This document shows positions 8,862 through 18,242 of a DNA stretch of 64,000 nt, piece by piece. The notes beneath the pieces are model-generated. The model saw only the letters and a program-made list of their open reading frames with translations, was not told the origin of the DNA and did not search any database. Position 1 is the first letter of the stretch; each line of letters starts with the position of its first letter. The translations under genes were made by a program, and so were the position numbers. This stretch comes from Salinisphaera dokdonensis (GTDB taxonomy: Bacteria; Pseudomonadota; Gammaproteobacteria; Nevskiales; Salinisphaeraceae): NCBI RefSeq assembly GCF_040361215.1, contig NZ_APND01000001.1, positions 372,001-436,000 on the forward strand, given 5' to 3'.

Positions 8862-9695
8862 TCAGGAGAAGGCGTGTTCGGCGCCTGGGTAGCTGCCGTT
8901 CTTGACCTCGGCGACGTAGTTCGTGGCCGCCTCGTCGAGCGTGCCGGCGCCGTCCATATAATTCTTCACAAAGCGCGGCTTGCGCCCCGGCGACAGGCCG
9001 AGAATGTCGTAGATCACCAGAATCTGGCCGTCGGTATCCGGGCCAGCGCCGATACCGATCACCGGCACGTTGGCGTTAGCGGTGATCTCGGCGCCCAACG
9101 CCGACGGCACACATTCGAGCAGGATCATGTCCGCGCCCGATTCCTCGAGCAGCTTGGCGTCACGAATCATGGTTTCGGCGGCATCGCCGCGGCCCTGCAC
9201 CTTGAAGCCGCCCATCTTGTGCACCAGCTGCGGCTGCAAGCCGATATGCGCACAGACCGGCACGCCGCGCATGCTCAGGTGCTCGATGGTGTTGGCCTGG
9301 ATCTCGCCGCCCTCGAACTTGACCATCTGGGCACCGCCCTCGCCCATCAGCCGGCGCGAAGTCTCCAGCGCGTCATGCTTGGTGGCATAGGACAGAAACG
9401 GCAGGTCGGTCATCAGGAAGGCCCGGTCCAGGCCCGCCGCGGTGATGCGGCTGTGGTAGACCATGTCGTCGACAGTGACCGGCACCGTCGTCGATGCACC
9501 TTGTACGACCATCCCCAACGAGTCGCCCACCAGCACCACATCCACGCCGGCGCGATCCTCGAGCGCGGCGAAGCTGGCGTCGTAGGCGGTCAGGCAGGCG
9601 ATCTTCTCGCCTTCGGCCTTCATGCGGGCCAGATCGGAGATGGTGACGGGCTTGGCGTCACGCTGCTGCAGGTGCGGATAAGGACTGGTGTTCAT
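8862..9695 (-). CDS. panB: 3-methyl-2-oxobutanoate hydroxymethyltransferase
   Basis: This 277-residue enzyme makes ketopantoate from 2-oxoisovalerate and methylene-THF. CLTAYDASFA and VLVGDSLGMVVQG near residues 35-60 carry the metal-binding Asp, VKFEGGE lies near 125, and the catalytic Glu is in ILLECVP near 188. Length is normal. 2-Oxoisovalerate comes from the valine pathway, whose ilv genes are also in this window. The start lacks a clear Shine-Dalgarno and a -10-like hexamer sits only eight bases upstream. Confidence 0.96.
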   Translation of the reverse strand: MNTSPYPHLQQRDAKPVTISDLARMKAEGEKIACLTAYDASFAALEDRAGVDVVLVGDSLGMVVQGASTTVPVTVDDMVYHSRITAAGLDRAFLMTDLPFLSYATKHDALETSRRLMGEGGAQMVKFEGGEIQANTIEHLSMRGVPVCAHIGLQPQLVHKMGGFKVQGRGDAAETMIRDAKLLEESGADMILLECVPSALGAEITANANVPVIGIGAGPDTDGQILVIYDILGLSPGRKPRFVKNYMDGAGTLDEAATNYVAEVKNGSYPGAEHAFS

Positions 9696-9703
9696 GGCGC
9701 GCG

Positions 9704-9709
9704 ACTATA
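9704..9709 (-). promoter_or_regulatory. Possible -10 element (TATAGT) close to the panB start
   Basis: On the minus strand TATAGT ends eight bases before the panB ATG; the -35 region is weak. If used, transcription would start within one to three bases of the ATG, giving an almost leaderless mRNA. Read-through from folK-dNK is the alternative. Confidence 0.35.
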
Positions 9710-9772
9710 CCATTTAGTCTAAGAACTGTTGACGGCGTTCGTGTCGCCGTTCCGGCATCGATCCGCTGTTCG

Positions 9773-10408
9773 TCAGGACGGCGTGGCGTCGAGCACGACT
9801 TCGCGGTCATCGCTGTCGAGCGCCGCGACCAGTGCGTTGTAATCCCGATCGCCACCCACCAGATCGAGCCCCGCCGCATCGACCCGGATCAGGCGAGTGG
9901 TATCGAAGGTGGCGAAGAACTCGCGATAGGCCCCGACCACGGACGCCAGATAGTCGGCCGTCAGCGGCCGCTCGGCAGCCCGATCGCGCTGTGCGATCCG
10001 GCGCATGAGCACGTCGACCGGCGCATCCAGATAGATCACGCAGTCGGGCGTGGGCGCCTGCCATGACAGGCGCGCATAGATATCTTCATAGAGCGCAAGC
10101 TCCGGCCCAGACAGGGTCAGGCGGGCAAACAACGGGTCCTTGTCGAACATGAAATCGGCCACGCAGCCGCCGTCGAACAGATCCGCCTGGCGCAAGGCGT
10201 CGATCTGGCGCGCGCGCTGGAGCAGGAACGACAGCTGGGCCGCGAGCGCATTCGCGGTCGGGTTGTCGTAGAAGGCAGCCAGAAAGGGATTGTCTTCCGG
10301 CGCCTCGGGCAATTCCTGGGCACCGAGTGTGGCCGCGAGACGCTGCGCCAGCGTGCTCTTGCCCACGCCGATCGGCCCCTCGATCGCGATATAGGCCCCG
10401 GCTTTCAT
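9773..10408 (-). CDS. Deoxynucleoside kinase family protein
   Basis: This 211-residue P-loop kinase starts YIAIEGPIGVGKSTLAQRLA (residues 6-25). The catalytic carboxylate region is FMFDKDPLFARLTL near 90, and a lid-like MRRIAQRDRAAE stretch lies near 145. It belongs to the dCK/dGK (dNK) family found next to folK and pan genes in many gammaproteobacteria. Substrate choice (dG, dA or dC) cannot be read. Its ATG overlaps the folK stop as ATGA. Confidence 0.88.
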   Translation of the reverse strand: MKAGAYIAIEGPIGVGKSTLAQRLAATLGAQELPEAPEDNPFLAAFYDNPTANALAAQLSFLLQRARQIDALRQADLFDGGCVADFMFDKDPLFARLTLSGPELALYEDIYARLSWQAPTPDCVIYLDAPVDVLMRRIAQRDRAAERPLTADYLASVVGAYREFFATFDTTRLIRVDAAGLDLVGGDRDYNALVAALDSDDREVVLDATPS

Positions 10409-10905
10409 GCCGCTCTCCAGCGTTCGACGCCCACGGTGCCAGCATCACGGCACAAATCGATAACCCGGCCCTGCCGCCCCAGTACAAGCGCGGGCGCGAT
10501 TTCAGCCAGTGGCACCAGTACGAATGCGCGTTCAGCGGCGCGCGGATGCGGCAGGGTCAGCCGCGGGTCATTCAGCATGAGATCGTCAAAAGCGAGCATG
10601 TCGATATCCAGCGTACGCGGGCCCCAGCGCACATCGCGCACCCGACCGTGTGCCTGCTCGATCGCCTGTGTAATGTCGAGCAACGCGTAGGCATCGCAGC
10701 GCGCGGCGACAGCAACGCAGGCATTGCAGAATGCCGGCTGCCCCGCCGGCCCGCCGACCGGTGCTGTGCGATAGAGCGACGACTTAGCCAGCACGCGCAG
10801 GTTCGGGTCGGCCGCGAGCGCCTCGATCGCGCGGCCGACCTGATCGGCCGGAGCGTCGAGATTGCTGCCCAGCCCCAGCCAGGCGACATGAATCGTCAGG
10901 CTCAT
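10405..10905 (-). CDS. folK: 2-amino-4-hydroxy-6-hydroxymethyldihydropteridine pyrophosphokinase
   Basis: This 166-residue enzyme catalyses the pyrophosphokinase step of folate synthesis. WLGLGSNLDAP near the N-terminus, SSLYRTAPVGGPAGQPAFCNACV near 40, and the HPPK signature in WGPRTLDIDMLAFDD near 95 with LTLPHPRAAERAFVLVPLAEIAP are all present. It lies 46 bases downstream of pcnB, the usual pcnB-folK order, and overlaps the next gene by four bases. Confidence 0.96.
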   Translation of the reverse strand: MSLTIHVAWLGLGSNLDAPADQVGRAIEALAADPNLRVLAKSSLYRTAPVGGPAGQPAFCNACVAVAARCDAYALLDITQAIEQAHGRVRDVRWGPRTLDIDMLAFDDLMLNDPRLTLPHPRAAERAFVLVPLAEIAPALVLGRQGRVIDLCRDAGTVGVERWRAA

Positions 10906-10951
10906 GGCCTCGTCAAGACGATCAAGCCGACCGAAGAGCCGGGCCGCCGCC

Positions 10952-12250
10952 TCAAGCCGATTCGGTGCGCCGGCGACGTCCGCCGCGGCGACGTTTGCGC
11001 GCCTTGCCCGGTGCAGCGGCGCCGGAGCCCGGCGCCGGCGTGGACGGATCGTTCTGCGCCGTGGTCCACCAGTCGGCCAGTTCCTGCTCCACTTCGCCGA
11101 CGGCGGCGCGCAGCAGCAGGAAATCGTAGGCGGCGCGGAATCGCGGATGCGCGATCATGCGCGACGGCTGCTTGCCACGACGACGATGGAAGCGCGGCTG
11201 CAGATGCCAGATCTCTCGCATGGGGATCGAGAAACGCTTGGGGATCGCGACGCGCTGGACCTGGCGCCCGGTCACATCGCTCTGCGCACTGGCGAGCGCC
11301 GGTGCTGGCGGCATGCCGCCACGCTCCAGTTCGGCGGCGCGTTCGCGCACGGCCGGCCACAGAAGCGCCGCGAACAGAAAAGCGGGCGTAACCGGCTTGT
11401 CGGCCTCGATACGTGCCGCGGTGTTCGTGATCGCCTGCTCGATCAACGCTTCGCTGGCTGCACCCGCGGGCGAATCGAGAACGGCGGCAGTCTGGTCGAA
11501 CAACGGCGTGAACAAGCCGTATTCCCGCAGCATCCGATAGACGCGCGGGCCGGCCGGGTTCATGAGCAGCTTGAGCACTTCATCGAACATGCGTGCAGCG
11601 GGCACGTCGGCCAGCAGACCGACCAGCTCGCGCGGCGGGCGGGCCGGCTCGTCGATCGTCAGACCCAGCTTGGCGGCGATACGCACGGCGCGGATCATGC
11701 GCACCGGATCCTCGCGATAACGCACATCGGCATCGCCGATCAGACGCAGTCGGCAAGCGGACACGTCGTCCATGCCGCCGACATAGTCGTGTACGCAATC
11801 GTCGGCGATATCGTAGTAGAGGCCGTTGATGGCGAAGTCGCGCCGGCGTGCGTCCTCGGCAATCGAGCCGAATACGTTGTCACGCAGCACGCGGCCGGCA
11901 TCATCGAGCTCACGGGTATCGGCTTCGGGATCGGACGCACCGGGATCGGCACGGAAGGTCGAGACCTCGACGATCTCGCGCCCGAAGCGGACATGCGCGA
12001 TCCGGAAGCGGCGGCCGATCAACCGCGCCTTGCGGCCAAAGACTTCGACGACCTGCTCCGGTTCGGCGTCTGTCGCGACGTCGAAATCCTTGGGCGGCAC
12101 GCCGAGTAGCAGATCGCGGACCGCACCGCCGACCAGGCAGGCCCGGTAACCGGCCGCGTTCAAGCCTTCGAGAGTCTCGAGAGCTCCTCGGCTGATCTGC
12201 TCACGCAGAATGCCATGCTCATGCGATTCGATGACGCGTAGCTCGTTGAT
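10952..12250 (-). CDS. pcnB: Poly(A) polymerase I, probable non-canonical start codon
   Basis: This enzyme adds 3' poly(A) tails that speed RNA decay. The nucleotidyltransferase core is LVGGAVRDLLLGVPPKDFDVATDAE, with RRFRIAHV, RRDFAINGLYYDI and the RNA-binding C-terminal part. The Arg-rich tail (KARKRRRGGRRRRTE) is usual. Similarity to E. coli PcnB extends upstream of the first in-frame TTG (12161-12163) through VIESHEHGILREQISRGALETLEG. Between that TTG and the in-frame stop at 12329-12331 there is no ATG, GTG or TTG. ATC at 12248-12250, seven bases after CGGGG, is taken as the start (432 residues); ATT or CTG at 12206-12211 are alternatives. E. coli pcnB is known to start at AUU. The gene is divergent from the amidase gene. 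Confidence 0.88.
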   Translation of the reverse strand: MNELRVIESHEHGILREQISRGALETLEGLNAAGYRACLVGGAVRDLLLGVPPKDFDVATDAEPEQVVEVFGRKARLIGRRFRIAHVRFGREIVEVSTFRADPGASDPEADTRELDDAGRVLRDNVFGSIAEDARRRDFAINGLYYDIADDCVHDYVGGMDDVSACRLRLIGDADVRYREDPVRMIRAVRIAAKLGLTIDEPARPPRELVGLLADVPAARMFDEVLKLLMNPAGPRVYRMLREYGLFTPLFDQTAAVLDSPAGAASEALIEQAITNTAARIEADKPVTPAFLFAALLWPAVRERAAELERGGMPPAPALASAQSDVTGRQVQRVAIPKRFSIPMREIWHLQPRFHRRRGKQPSRMIAHPRFRAAYDFLLLRAAVGEVEQELADWWTTAQNDPSTPAPGSGAAAPGKARKRRRGGRRRRTESA

Positions 12251-12386
12251 GGTATCGCCCCGATTGAAAAGGTGGTCAGTTTCGCGCGGTAGTTTACAAC
12301 GTATGGGCCCGGCGCTGGTTCGCGACTGCTAACATCGATCGCTGTTTGCGGCCGTATGAAGCCATTTCTGCCGGGATTACAGCACC

Positions 12387-13901
12387 ATGAAATACAGCGA
12401 CTACGTTCAACACGATGCCTTCGGGCTGGCCCAACTGGTTGCAGAGCGCCAGGTCAGCGCGATCGAAGTACTGGATGCAGCCCGAACCCGCATGGAGGCG
12501 GTCAATCCCGCGTTGAACGCGGTGATCCGGCGAATGGATGCCCAGGCCGACGCCTTTGCCGAGGCCCATGCGCAGACCGGCGCCACGAGTACTCAGTCCG
12601 AGGGCGCTTTCACCGGCGTGCCCTTCCTGCTCAAGGATCTGTTTCAGGACTACGCCGGCGTGGAAAGCAGCTACGGCAACGCGGCGCTGAAGAACGCGAA
12701 GTTCAAACCCGAGGTCCATGCCGAGATCACGCGTCGCTTCATGGCCAGCGGAGTCAACATTTTCGGCAAGACCAACACGCCGGAGTTCGGCGCCAAGGGC
12801 GTAACCGAGCCCGAAGCATTCGGCGCCGCGCGCAATCCATGGAACACCGACCACACGCCCGGCGGCTCGTCAGGCGGCTCGGCCGCGGCCGTGGCGGCGG
12901 GCATCGTGCCCATGGCCGGCGCCAACGATGGCGGCGGCTCGATCCGTATTCCGGCGGCCTGCTGTGGCCTGTTCGGCCTCAAGCCGGGTCGCGCACGCGT
13001 GCCGGGCGGCCCGGAACGCAGCGATCTCATGCACGGCGCGACGGTGGACCATGTGATCAGCCGCTCGGTACGCGACAGCGCAGCCATGCTGGATGCCACT
13101 GCCGGCTACGAGCACGGCGGTATTGCTCGCCTCGCCGAGCCCGAAACCAGCTATCTGCAGGGCATGACGACCGCGCCCAAACCGCTGCGTATCGGCGTGC
13201 TCGACGAATCGCCGCTTGATATCCCGCTACACGCGGAAGCCCATGCCGCCATCAAGACGACCACGAAACTGCTCGAATCACTCGGCCATCGGGTCGAGCG
13301 CGCCGCGCCGGCAATCGACGGTCTGCAACTCGGCCGCGATTTCCTGTCCATGTGGTTCGTGCAGATGACGCTCGCGGTCGATGATATCCGCGCCCGCACC
13401 GGGGCCAAGGCCGACGCATTCGAGATGGATACTCGGGCCATGGCCCATGTCGGGCGTGCCTTCTCGGCCACGGAATACATGCAGGCTTTCGGTCGCTGGC
13501 AGGGCTATCGCCGCGCGCTGGCGGATTTTCATGCCGAATACGACCTGCTGCTGACGCCCACGCTGGCCAACCCGCCGTCGCGAATCGGCGAATCGGCCAC
13601 GCCGAAATGGCAGCTGATGGCCCTGCGCCCGCTGCTGCACCTGCCCAGCGGGCGAGCGCTGATTCGCTCTGGCATCGTCGAGCAGATCGCGCGCGAAAAC
13701 CTCAAGCATGTGCCGTTCACGCAGCTGGCCAACCTCACCGGCGTGCCGGCGATGTCCGTGCCGCTGCACATGACCGAAAACGGTCTGCCGCTGGGCAGCC
13801 AGTTTATCGGCAGCCCCGGCAGCGAAGCGCTGTTGTTCCAGCTTGCTGCACAGCTCGAGGAAGCCGCACCGTGGTTCAACCGACTGCCGGAGATCGGCTG
13901 A
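12387..13901 (+). CDS. Amidase signature family protein
   Basis: This 504-residue protein shows the Ser-cisSer-Lys triad framework. Lys is in GVPFLLKDLF near residue 94, the glycine/serine-rich signature is GGSSGGSAAAVAAG near 155, and the nucleophile region is GGGSIRIPAACCGLFGLKP near 180. FGKTNTPEFGAKG near 127 is also typical. The family hydrolyses amides, including nitrilase products, peptide amides and carbamates; the substrate is not predictable here. Its stop is followed one base later by the RDD gene, suggesting an operon. It is divergent from pcnB. Confidence 0.92.
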   Translation: MKYSDYVQHDAFGLAQLVAERQVSAIEVLDAARTRMEAVNPALNAVIRRMDAQADAFAEAHAQTGATSTQSEGAFTGVPFLLKDLFQDYAGVESSYGNAALKNAKFKPEVHAEITRRFMASGVNIFGKTNTPEFGAKGVTEPEAFGAARNPWNTDHTPGGSSGGSAAAVAAGIVPMAGANDGGGSIRIPAACCGLFGLKPGRARVPGGPERSDLMHGATVDHVISRSVRDSAAMLDATAGYEHGGIARLAEPETSYLQGMTTAPKPLRIGVLDESPLDIPLHAEAHAAIKTTTKLLESLGHRVERAAPAIDGLQLGRDFLSMWFVQMTLAVDDIRARTGAKADAFEMDTRAMAHVGRAFSATEYMQAFGRWQGYRRALADFHAEYDLLLTPTLANPPSRIGESATPKWQLMALRPLLHLPSGRALIRSGIVEQIARENLKHVPFTQLANLTGVPAMSVPLHMTENGLPLGSQFIGSPGSEALLFQLAAQLEEAAPWFNRLPEIG

Positions 13902-13902
13902 T

Positions 13903-14328
13903 ATGGCGCTATCGCCCTATCCTGCCGGCCTGACCCGCCGGCTCGCGGCCGCTGTCTATGATCTGTTCCTGCTCGTAGGCCTCTGGCTGCTGTCCGGCAT
14001 GCTGCTGCTGCCTTTTCATGGCGGCCATGCGGTAGACGGCCAGAACCTGTGGGTTCGCCTCTACTTCCTGTTCATCCCTTATCTATTCTTCTCGTGGTTC
14101 TGGCTGCACGGCGGCCAGACGCTGGGCATGAAGGCCTGGCGGATGCAGCTGCGTAATCACGACGGCGGCCCGGTGCGATGGCATCAGGCCGTGATTCGTT
14201 ATGTCGCAGCATGGCTTTCCTGGCTGTCCATTGTCGGCATGCTGTGGTGCCTGTTCGACAGCCAGCGCCGCAGCCTGCAGGACATCGCCAGCCGCACCGA
14301 ACTGGTCGTGCATCCGCGCGGCGATTGA
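13903..14328 (+). CDS. RDD family membrane protein
   Basis: This 141-residue protein has the Arg-Asp pattern in LTRRLAAAVYDLFLL at the N-terminus, then three to four membrane segments and the closing RRSLQDIASRTELVV, the usual RDD end. It begins one base after the amidase stop, so the two are likely cotranscribed. RDD proteins are often found beside lptG-lptF in gammaproteobacteria, as here, where it converges on lptG. Its role is unclear; some RDD proteins act as cation antiporters. Confidence 0.85.
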   Translation: MALSPYPAGLTRRLAAAVYDLFLLVGLWLLSGMLLLPFHGGHAVDGQNLWVRLYFLFIPYLFFSWFWLHGGQTLGMKAWRMQLRNHDGGPVRWHQAVIRYVAAWLSWLSIVGMLWCLFDSQRRSLQDIASRTELVVHPRGD

Positions 14329-14358
14329 TCGGTCGCCGCGTCTGACCGAACGGCATCG

Positions 14359-15423
14359 CTAATTCAGACGCCGCATCCAGATAAAGGTCGCCACTGCGAG
14401 TAGCGCGGTCGGAAGACTGGCCGCGAGCATCGGCGGCACCCCGTAGACCGGCCCGGTGGCCGCAACGATCTCGTTGACGAGAAAGAACACCAGCCCGATC
14501 AGCCCGCCCATGAACAGACGCTGCCCGGCGCTGGCACTGCGCAGCGATCCGAACGCAAACGGCAGCGCGAAGACAACGAGCACCCAGACCGTGATCGGGT
14601 TGACGATGTTGCGCCAGAGCGCGAGGCGGTAGTCCTGGGCGTTGATCTCGTTGCGATCCAGATAGTCGATATAGCGCCACAAGCCCGGCGTCGACAGCTC
14701 GCTGGGTTCGGTTACCGCCAGCTCGAGCACATCCGGGTCGATATCGACATCGAGGGTCAGCGTCTCGGGCGTGCCGGTTTCGGTGCTGTCCTTCTGGATA
14801 CGGGTGAACTTCGGGCTGGCGAGTTCCAGGCCACTGTCGGTGAGCGTGCCGGTTTCGGCGGTCAACGCCTGTTCGAGCTGACCGTCGCCGCTCATGCGGA
14901 ACACGTCGACGCCGGTAATGCGCCCGCCCGGTAAGGTGCCGTCAATGCGCACCACCGTGGTTCCCTGTCTCAGCCAGAGCCCGTCCTCGATCGAGTCGGC
15001 CACGCGGCCATGGCGCGCCTCGTCCCGCATCGCATCGGCAGCCCGCACACCGGCCGGGCCGAGATACTCGCCGACGCCCACTGCCAGCACGGACAGCAAC
15101 ACACCGGCGATCGACACCGACAGCGCCAGCCGGCGCATGGATACACCGGAAGCGCGCACCACGATGAGTTCGCTGCCGGCTGCCAGCGCGCCCAACGCCA
15201 GCAACGAGCCCAGCAGCGCGACGACCGGCAGTACCAGATAGAGATTGCTGGGCAGCTTGAGCAGCGTGTAGAAAATCACCTGCAGAATGCCGAAGCTGCC
15301 ATCGCCGATGTTGTCGGCCTCGCCGATGAAAACCGACAGCGCCACGAGCGCGCCCACGACCAGCGCGACCACGCCCGTGGCGACGAGAATCGTGCGGCTG
15401 ATATAGCGATCAATGATGTTCAT
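14359..15423 (-). CDS. lptG: LPS export ABC transporter permease LptG
   Basis: This 354-residue inner-membrane protein belongs to the LptB2FG extractor that lifts LPS onto the LptC-A-D bridge. It starts MNIIDRYISRTILVAT, with about three N-terminal membrane segments, a periplasmic beta-jellyroll domain (about 120-265) and three C-terminal segments. A longer upstream frame is the tail of lptF read out of frame, so the ATG at 15423 is correct; it overlaps the lptF stop as ATGA. A 7-base inverted repeat (14339-14345 with 14364-14370) spans its stop codon, without a T-run. Confidence 0.95.
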   Translation of the reverse strand: MNIIDRYISRTILVATGVVALVVGALVALSVFIGEADNIGDGSFGILQVIFYTLLKLPSNLYLVLPVVALLGSLLALGALAAGSELIVVRASGVSMRRLALSVSIAGVLLSVLAVGVGEYLGPAGVRAADAMRDEARHGRVADSIEDGLWLRQGTTVVRIDGTLPGGRITGVDVFRMSGDGQLEQALTAETGTLTDSGLELASPKFTRIQKDSTETGTPETLTLDVDIDPDVLELAVTEPSELSTPGLWRYIDYLDRNEINAQDYRLALWRNIVNPITVWVLVVFALPFAFGSLRSASAGQRLFMGGLIGLVFFLVNEIVAATGPVYGVPPMLAASLPTALLAVATFIWMRRLN

Positions 15424-16517
15424 GCCGCGGCTCCCTTGCGACGCGCGAAGAAGCCCTGCTCGCGCATGACCATACTCACGGCCACCGCGAGCACGATCAG
15501 ATGCACCCACCAGACACCGATAACTGCCGGAATGGTTTCGTCCTCCACGGCGACGGCGGCCAGATGCACCGCGTTCACATAGATCACGTAGATGAGAATA
15601 CCGGCGATCACCCGCGCATAGCGGCCCGCCCTCGGGGGCACACGGCCCAGCGGCAAGGCCAGCAGGGCAAGAATCAAGATCGAGACGGGCACGGATACGC
15701 GGGTCTGCCATTCCGCAGCCGCTTCCGGGTCATCACTCGCCAGTAACGCGGACAAGCTCTGCGAATCGACGTCATCGCTGGCCTCGCCTGCCGGCGCGGC
15801 CACCTGCACGCCGTGCTCGGCAAACTCAATGACACGATAGTTCGCCTGGCCGGGGTTGCCCTCGTAACGCCAGCCCTTGTCGAGAACCAGAGTGACCCGT
15901 CCGGTCTCGTCGTCGGTCTGCTGGCGTGCGCGATCGGCGGTGACGATGGTCTGGCTGGGCTCACCTTTCTCGTTTTCGCGCTCTACGCGGATGAACACAT
16001 CGCGCAGATTGTCATCGCTATCGCGGCTCTCTGCGTAGAACACTGCATCGCCATCGAGAAAAGTCCGGAAACGACCCGGGGCCAGGGTTTCCAGGACGGT
16101 GGTCGCACCTTCTGCGCCGATACGGGCCATGGCCTGTTCGGCCTTGGGCGCGGCGAAAATCGACATTGCACCGGCAGCGATCGCCACGATGACAGCCAGG
16201 CAGATGAACGGTGCATAGACAGTGCGCAGCCCCGCGCCACCGGCAAACAAGGCCGCCATCTCGTTGTCCCGGCACAGCCGCCCCAGCGTGAGCAATACAC
16301 CCAGCAGCATGGACACCGGAAGCACGATTTCCAGATTTTCCACCAGCTTATACACGGCGAGTTCGAGAACCGTGTTCACAGGCAACTCGCCGGCTGCCGC
16401 ATCGGCAATGAAGCGCGCGAAGCCGAGACCCAGCGTCAGAAACAAAAGTACGCCCGCCACGACCAACCAGGTCCGGCTGACCTCGAGGAACAGATAACGA
16501 AAGATGACTCTAGTCAT
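15420..16517 (-). CDS. lptF: LPS export ABC transporter permease LptF
   Basis: This 365-residue partner of LptG starts MTRVIFRYLFLEVSRTW, the classic LptF N-terminus. It has N- and C-terminal membrane bundles around a periplasmic domain. VLLTLGRLCRDNEMAALFAGGAG near 75-95 is the coupling-helix region that contacts the LptB ATPase. It is divergent from pepA, with 206 bases between, the conserved gammaproteobacterial lptF // pepA arrangement. Confidence 0.95.
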   Translation of the reverse strand: MTRVIFRYLFLEVSRTWLVVAGVLLFLTLGLGFARFIADAAAGELPVNTVLELAVYKLVENLEIVLPVSMLLGVLLTLGRLCRDNEMAALFAGGAGLRTVYAPFICLAVIVAIAAGAMSIFAAPKAEQAMARIGAEGATTVLETLAPGRFRTFLDGDAVFYAESRDSDDNLRDVFIRVERENEKGEPSQTIVTADRARQQTDDETGRVTLVLDKGWRYEGNPGQANYRVIEFAEHGVQVAAPAGEASDDVDSQSLSALLASDDPEAAAEWQTRVSVPVSILILALLALPLGRVPPRAGRYARVIAGILIYVIYVNAVHLAAVAVEDETIPAVIGVWWVHLIVLAVAVSMVMREQGFFARRKGAAA

Positions 16518-16723
16518 GATCCCGCCTGGCTTGTATTGCGATGGAAGACTTCATTATTGGCGGTAACGACTGCGACGGGGATGAATTTTTCGTGGTTTTC
16601 TGTAAACTGCGCGGCCTTCGAACATTACAGCGTAGACGTGCGTTCGGCGCGTAACCCTTTCCAAGGGCTGAAACTGCCGACGCTTTACGCGGTCTGAAAT
16701 ATTCAGCCTTGCAGGAGCACTCC

Positions 16724-18229
16724 ATGGAATATCTCGTCAAAAGTGGCAGTCCAGAAAAGCAGCGCGTGGGCTGCGTGGTCGTGGGTATCTTCGATCGCCG
16801 CAAGCCTTCAACGCAAGCTGAAGCACTGGATGCGGTCAGCGGCGGGTTGATCGCCTCGGTCATGCGGCGTGGCGACATGGATGGCAAGCTCGGCCAGACG
16901 ACGGTTCTGCACGGCCTGGAAGATCTGTTCTGTGATCGTATCCTGCTGGTCGGCTGCGGCAAGGAACGTGATTTCAATGCGCGCTCCTATCGTAGCGCCT
17001 GCCAGGCCGCCGCGAAGAAACTCGACGAGATGGGCGGCGTGGATGCCGCAATCTACCTGACCGAACTCAACGTCAAGGGCCGCGACGATTACGGCTGGCA
17101 GGTCAAGCAGGCACTGCTGACCATCGAGGACACCTTCTATCGCTTCGAGGCCTGCCGCGGCCCGGGCTATGAAAAGCACAGCCGCAAGCTCTCGCGCATC
17201 GTGTTCCAGGTTCCGCGCCGCTCCGACCTGCCGGCAGCCGAGCGCGGTGTCGACGAAGGCGTGGCCACGGCCAACGGCGTGAAGTTCGCGAAAGACCTCG
17301 GCAACATGCCGGGCAATATCTGCACCCCGACCTATCTGGCCGAGCAGGCGCAGTCGCTGTCCGAGCGCGCGAACACGGTCAAGACCAATGTGCTGGAAGA
17401 AGCCGACATGGAAGCGCTCGGCATGGGCGCGCTGCTGGGCGTGTCCCAGGGCTCGAGCCAGCCGGCCAAGCTGATCGTCATGGAATACATGAACGGTCCG
17501 AAGAACGCCAAGCCGATCGTGCTCGTCGGCAAAGGCGTGACCTTCGACGCCGGCGGCATCAGCATCAAGCCCGGTGCGGCCATGGACGAGATGAAATACG
17601 ACATGGGCGGTGCCGCCAGCGTGTTCGGTGCGGTTCAGGCCGCCGCCGAGCTCGGTTTGCCGATCAACGTCGTAGGCGTGGTGCCGGCGACCGAGAATCT
17701 GCCCGACGGCAACGCCTACAAGCCGGGCGACATCCTCACCAGCATGTCCGGCCAGACCATCGAGATCCTCAACACCGACGCCGAGGGCCGTCTGGCCCTG
17801 GCCGATGCGCTGACCTATGTCGAGCGCAACTACCAGCCGGACGCCGTGGTCGACATGGCCACGCTCACCGGCGCCTGTGTGGTGGCACTCGGTTCGCATG
17901 CCGCGGGCCTGTTCTCAAACAACAGCCCGCTGCGTCGCAGCCTGCGTGATGCCGGCGAGAACGTGGGCGACCGCGCCTGGCCCATGCCGCTGTGGGAGGA
18001 CTACCAGTCGCAGCTGGATTCCAACTTCGCCGACATGGCCAACGTAGGCGGCAAGCAGGCCGGCGCGGTCACCGCCGCGAGCTTCCTGCATCGGTTCGCG
18101 CGCAAGCTGCGCTGGGCGCATCTGGATATTGCTGGCGTGGCCTGGAAGTCCGGCGCGGAAAAAGGCGCGACCGGCCGCCCGGTCGGCCTGCTCGTGCAGT
18201 ACCTGATCGAGCGCTCGCAGCAGGACTGA
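16724..18229 (+). CDS. pepA: Leucyl aminopeptidase (M17)
   Basis: This 501-residue di-metal aminopeptidase trims N-terminal residues from peptides; in E. coli PepA also binds DNA at carAB and cer sites. VGKGVTFDAGGISIKPG near 270 holds the metal Lys and Asp, YDMGGAASV lies near 290, and NTDAEGRLALADAL near 345 is the M17 signature. A TTG fifteen bases upstream is in frame, but CAGGAG sits seven bases before the ATG at 16724, which decides the start. It is first of pepA-holC-valS. Confidence 0.96.
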   Translation: MEYLVKSGSPEKQRVGCVVVGIFDRRKPSTQAEALDAVSGGLIASVMRRGDMDGKLGQTTVLHGLEDLFCDRILLVGCGKERDFNARSYRSACQAAAKKLDEMGGVDAAIYLTELNVKGRDDYGWQVKQALLTIEDTFYRFEACRGPGYEKHSRKLSRIVFQVPRRSDLPAAERGVDEGVATANGVKFAKDLGNMPGNICTPTYLAEQAQSLSERANTVKTNVLEEADMEALGMGALLGVSQGSSQPAKLIVMEYMNGPKNAKPIVLVGKGVTFDAGGISIKPGAAMDEMKYDMGGAASVFGAVQAAAELGLPINVVGVVPATENLPDGNAYKPGDILTSMSGQTIEILNTDAEGRLALADALTYVERNYQPDAVVDMATLTGACVVALGSHAAGLFSNNSPLRRSLRDAGENVGDRAWPMPLWEDYQSQLDSNFADMANVGGKQAGAVTAASFLHRFARKLRWAHLDIAGVAWKSGAEKGATGRPVGLLVQYLIERSQQD

Positions 18230-18242
18230 TACGCCACCCGCG

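Noticed and set aside
15424..15711. N-terminal extension of lptG (96 extra codons)
   Set aside because: The extension is lptF read out of frame; LptG begins at MNIIDRYISR with a standard ATGA coupling.
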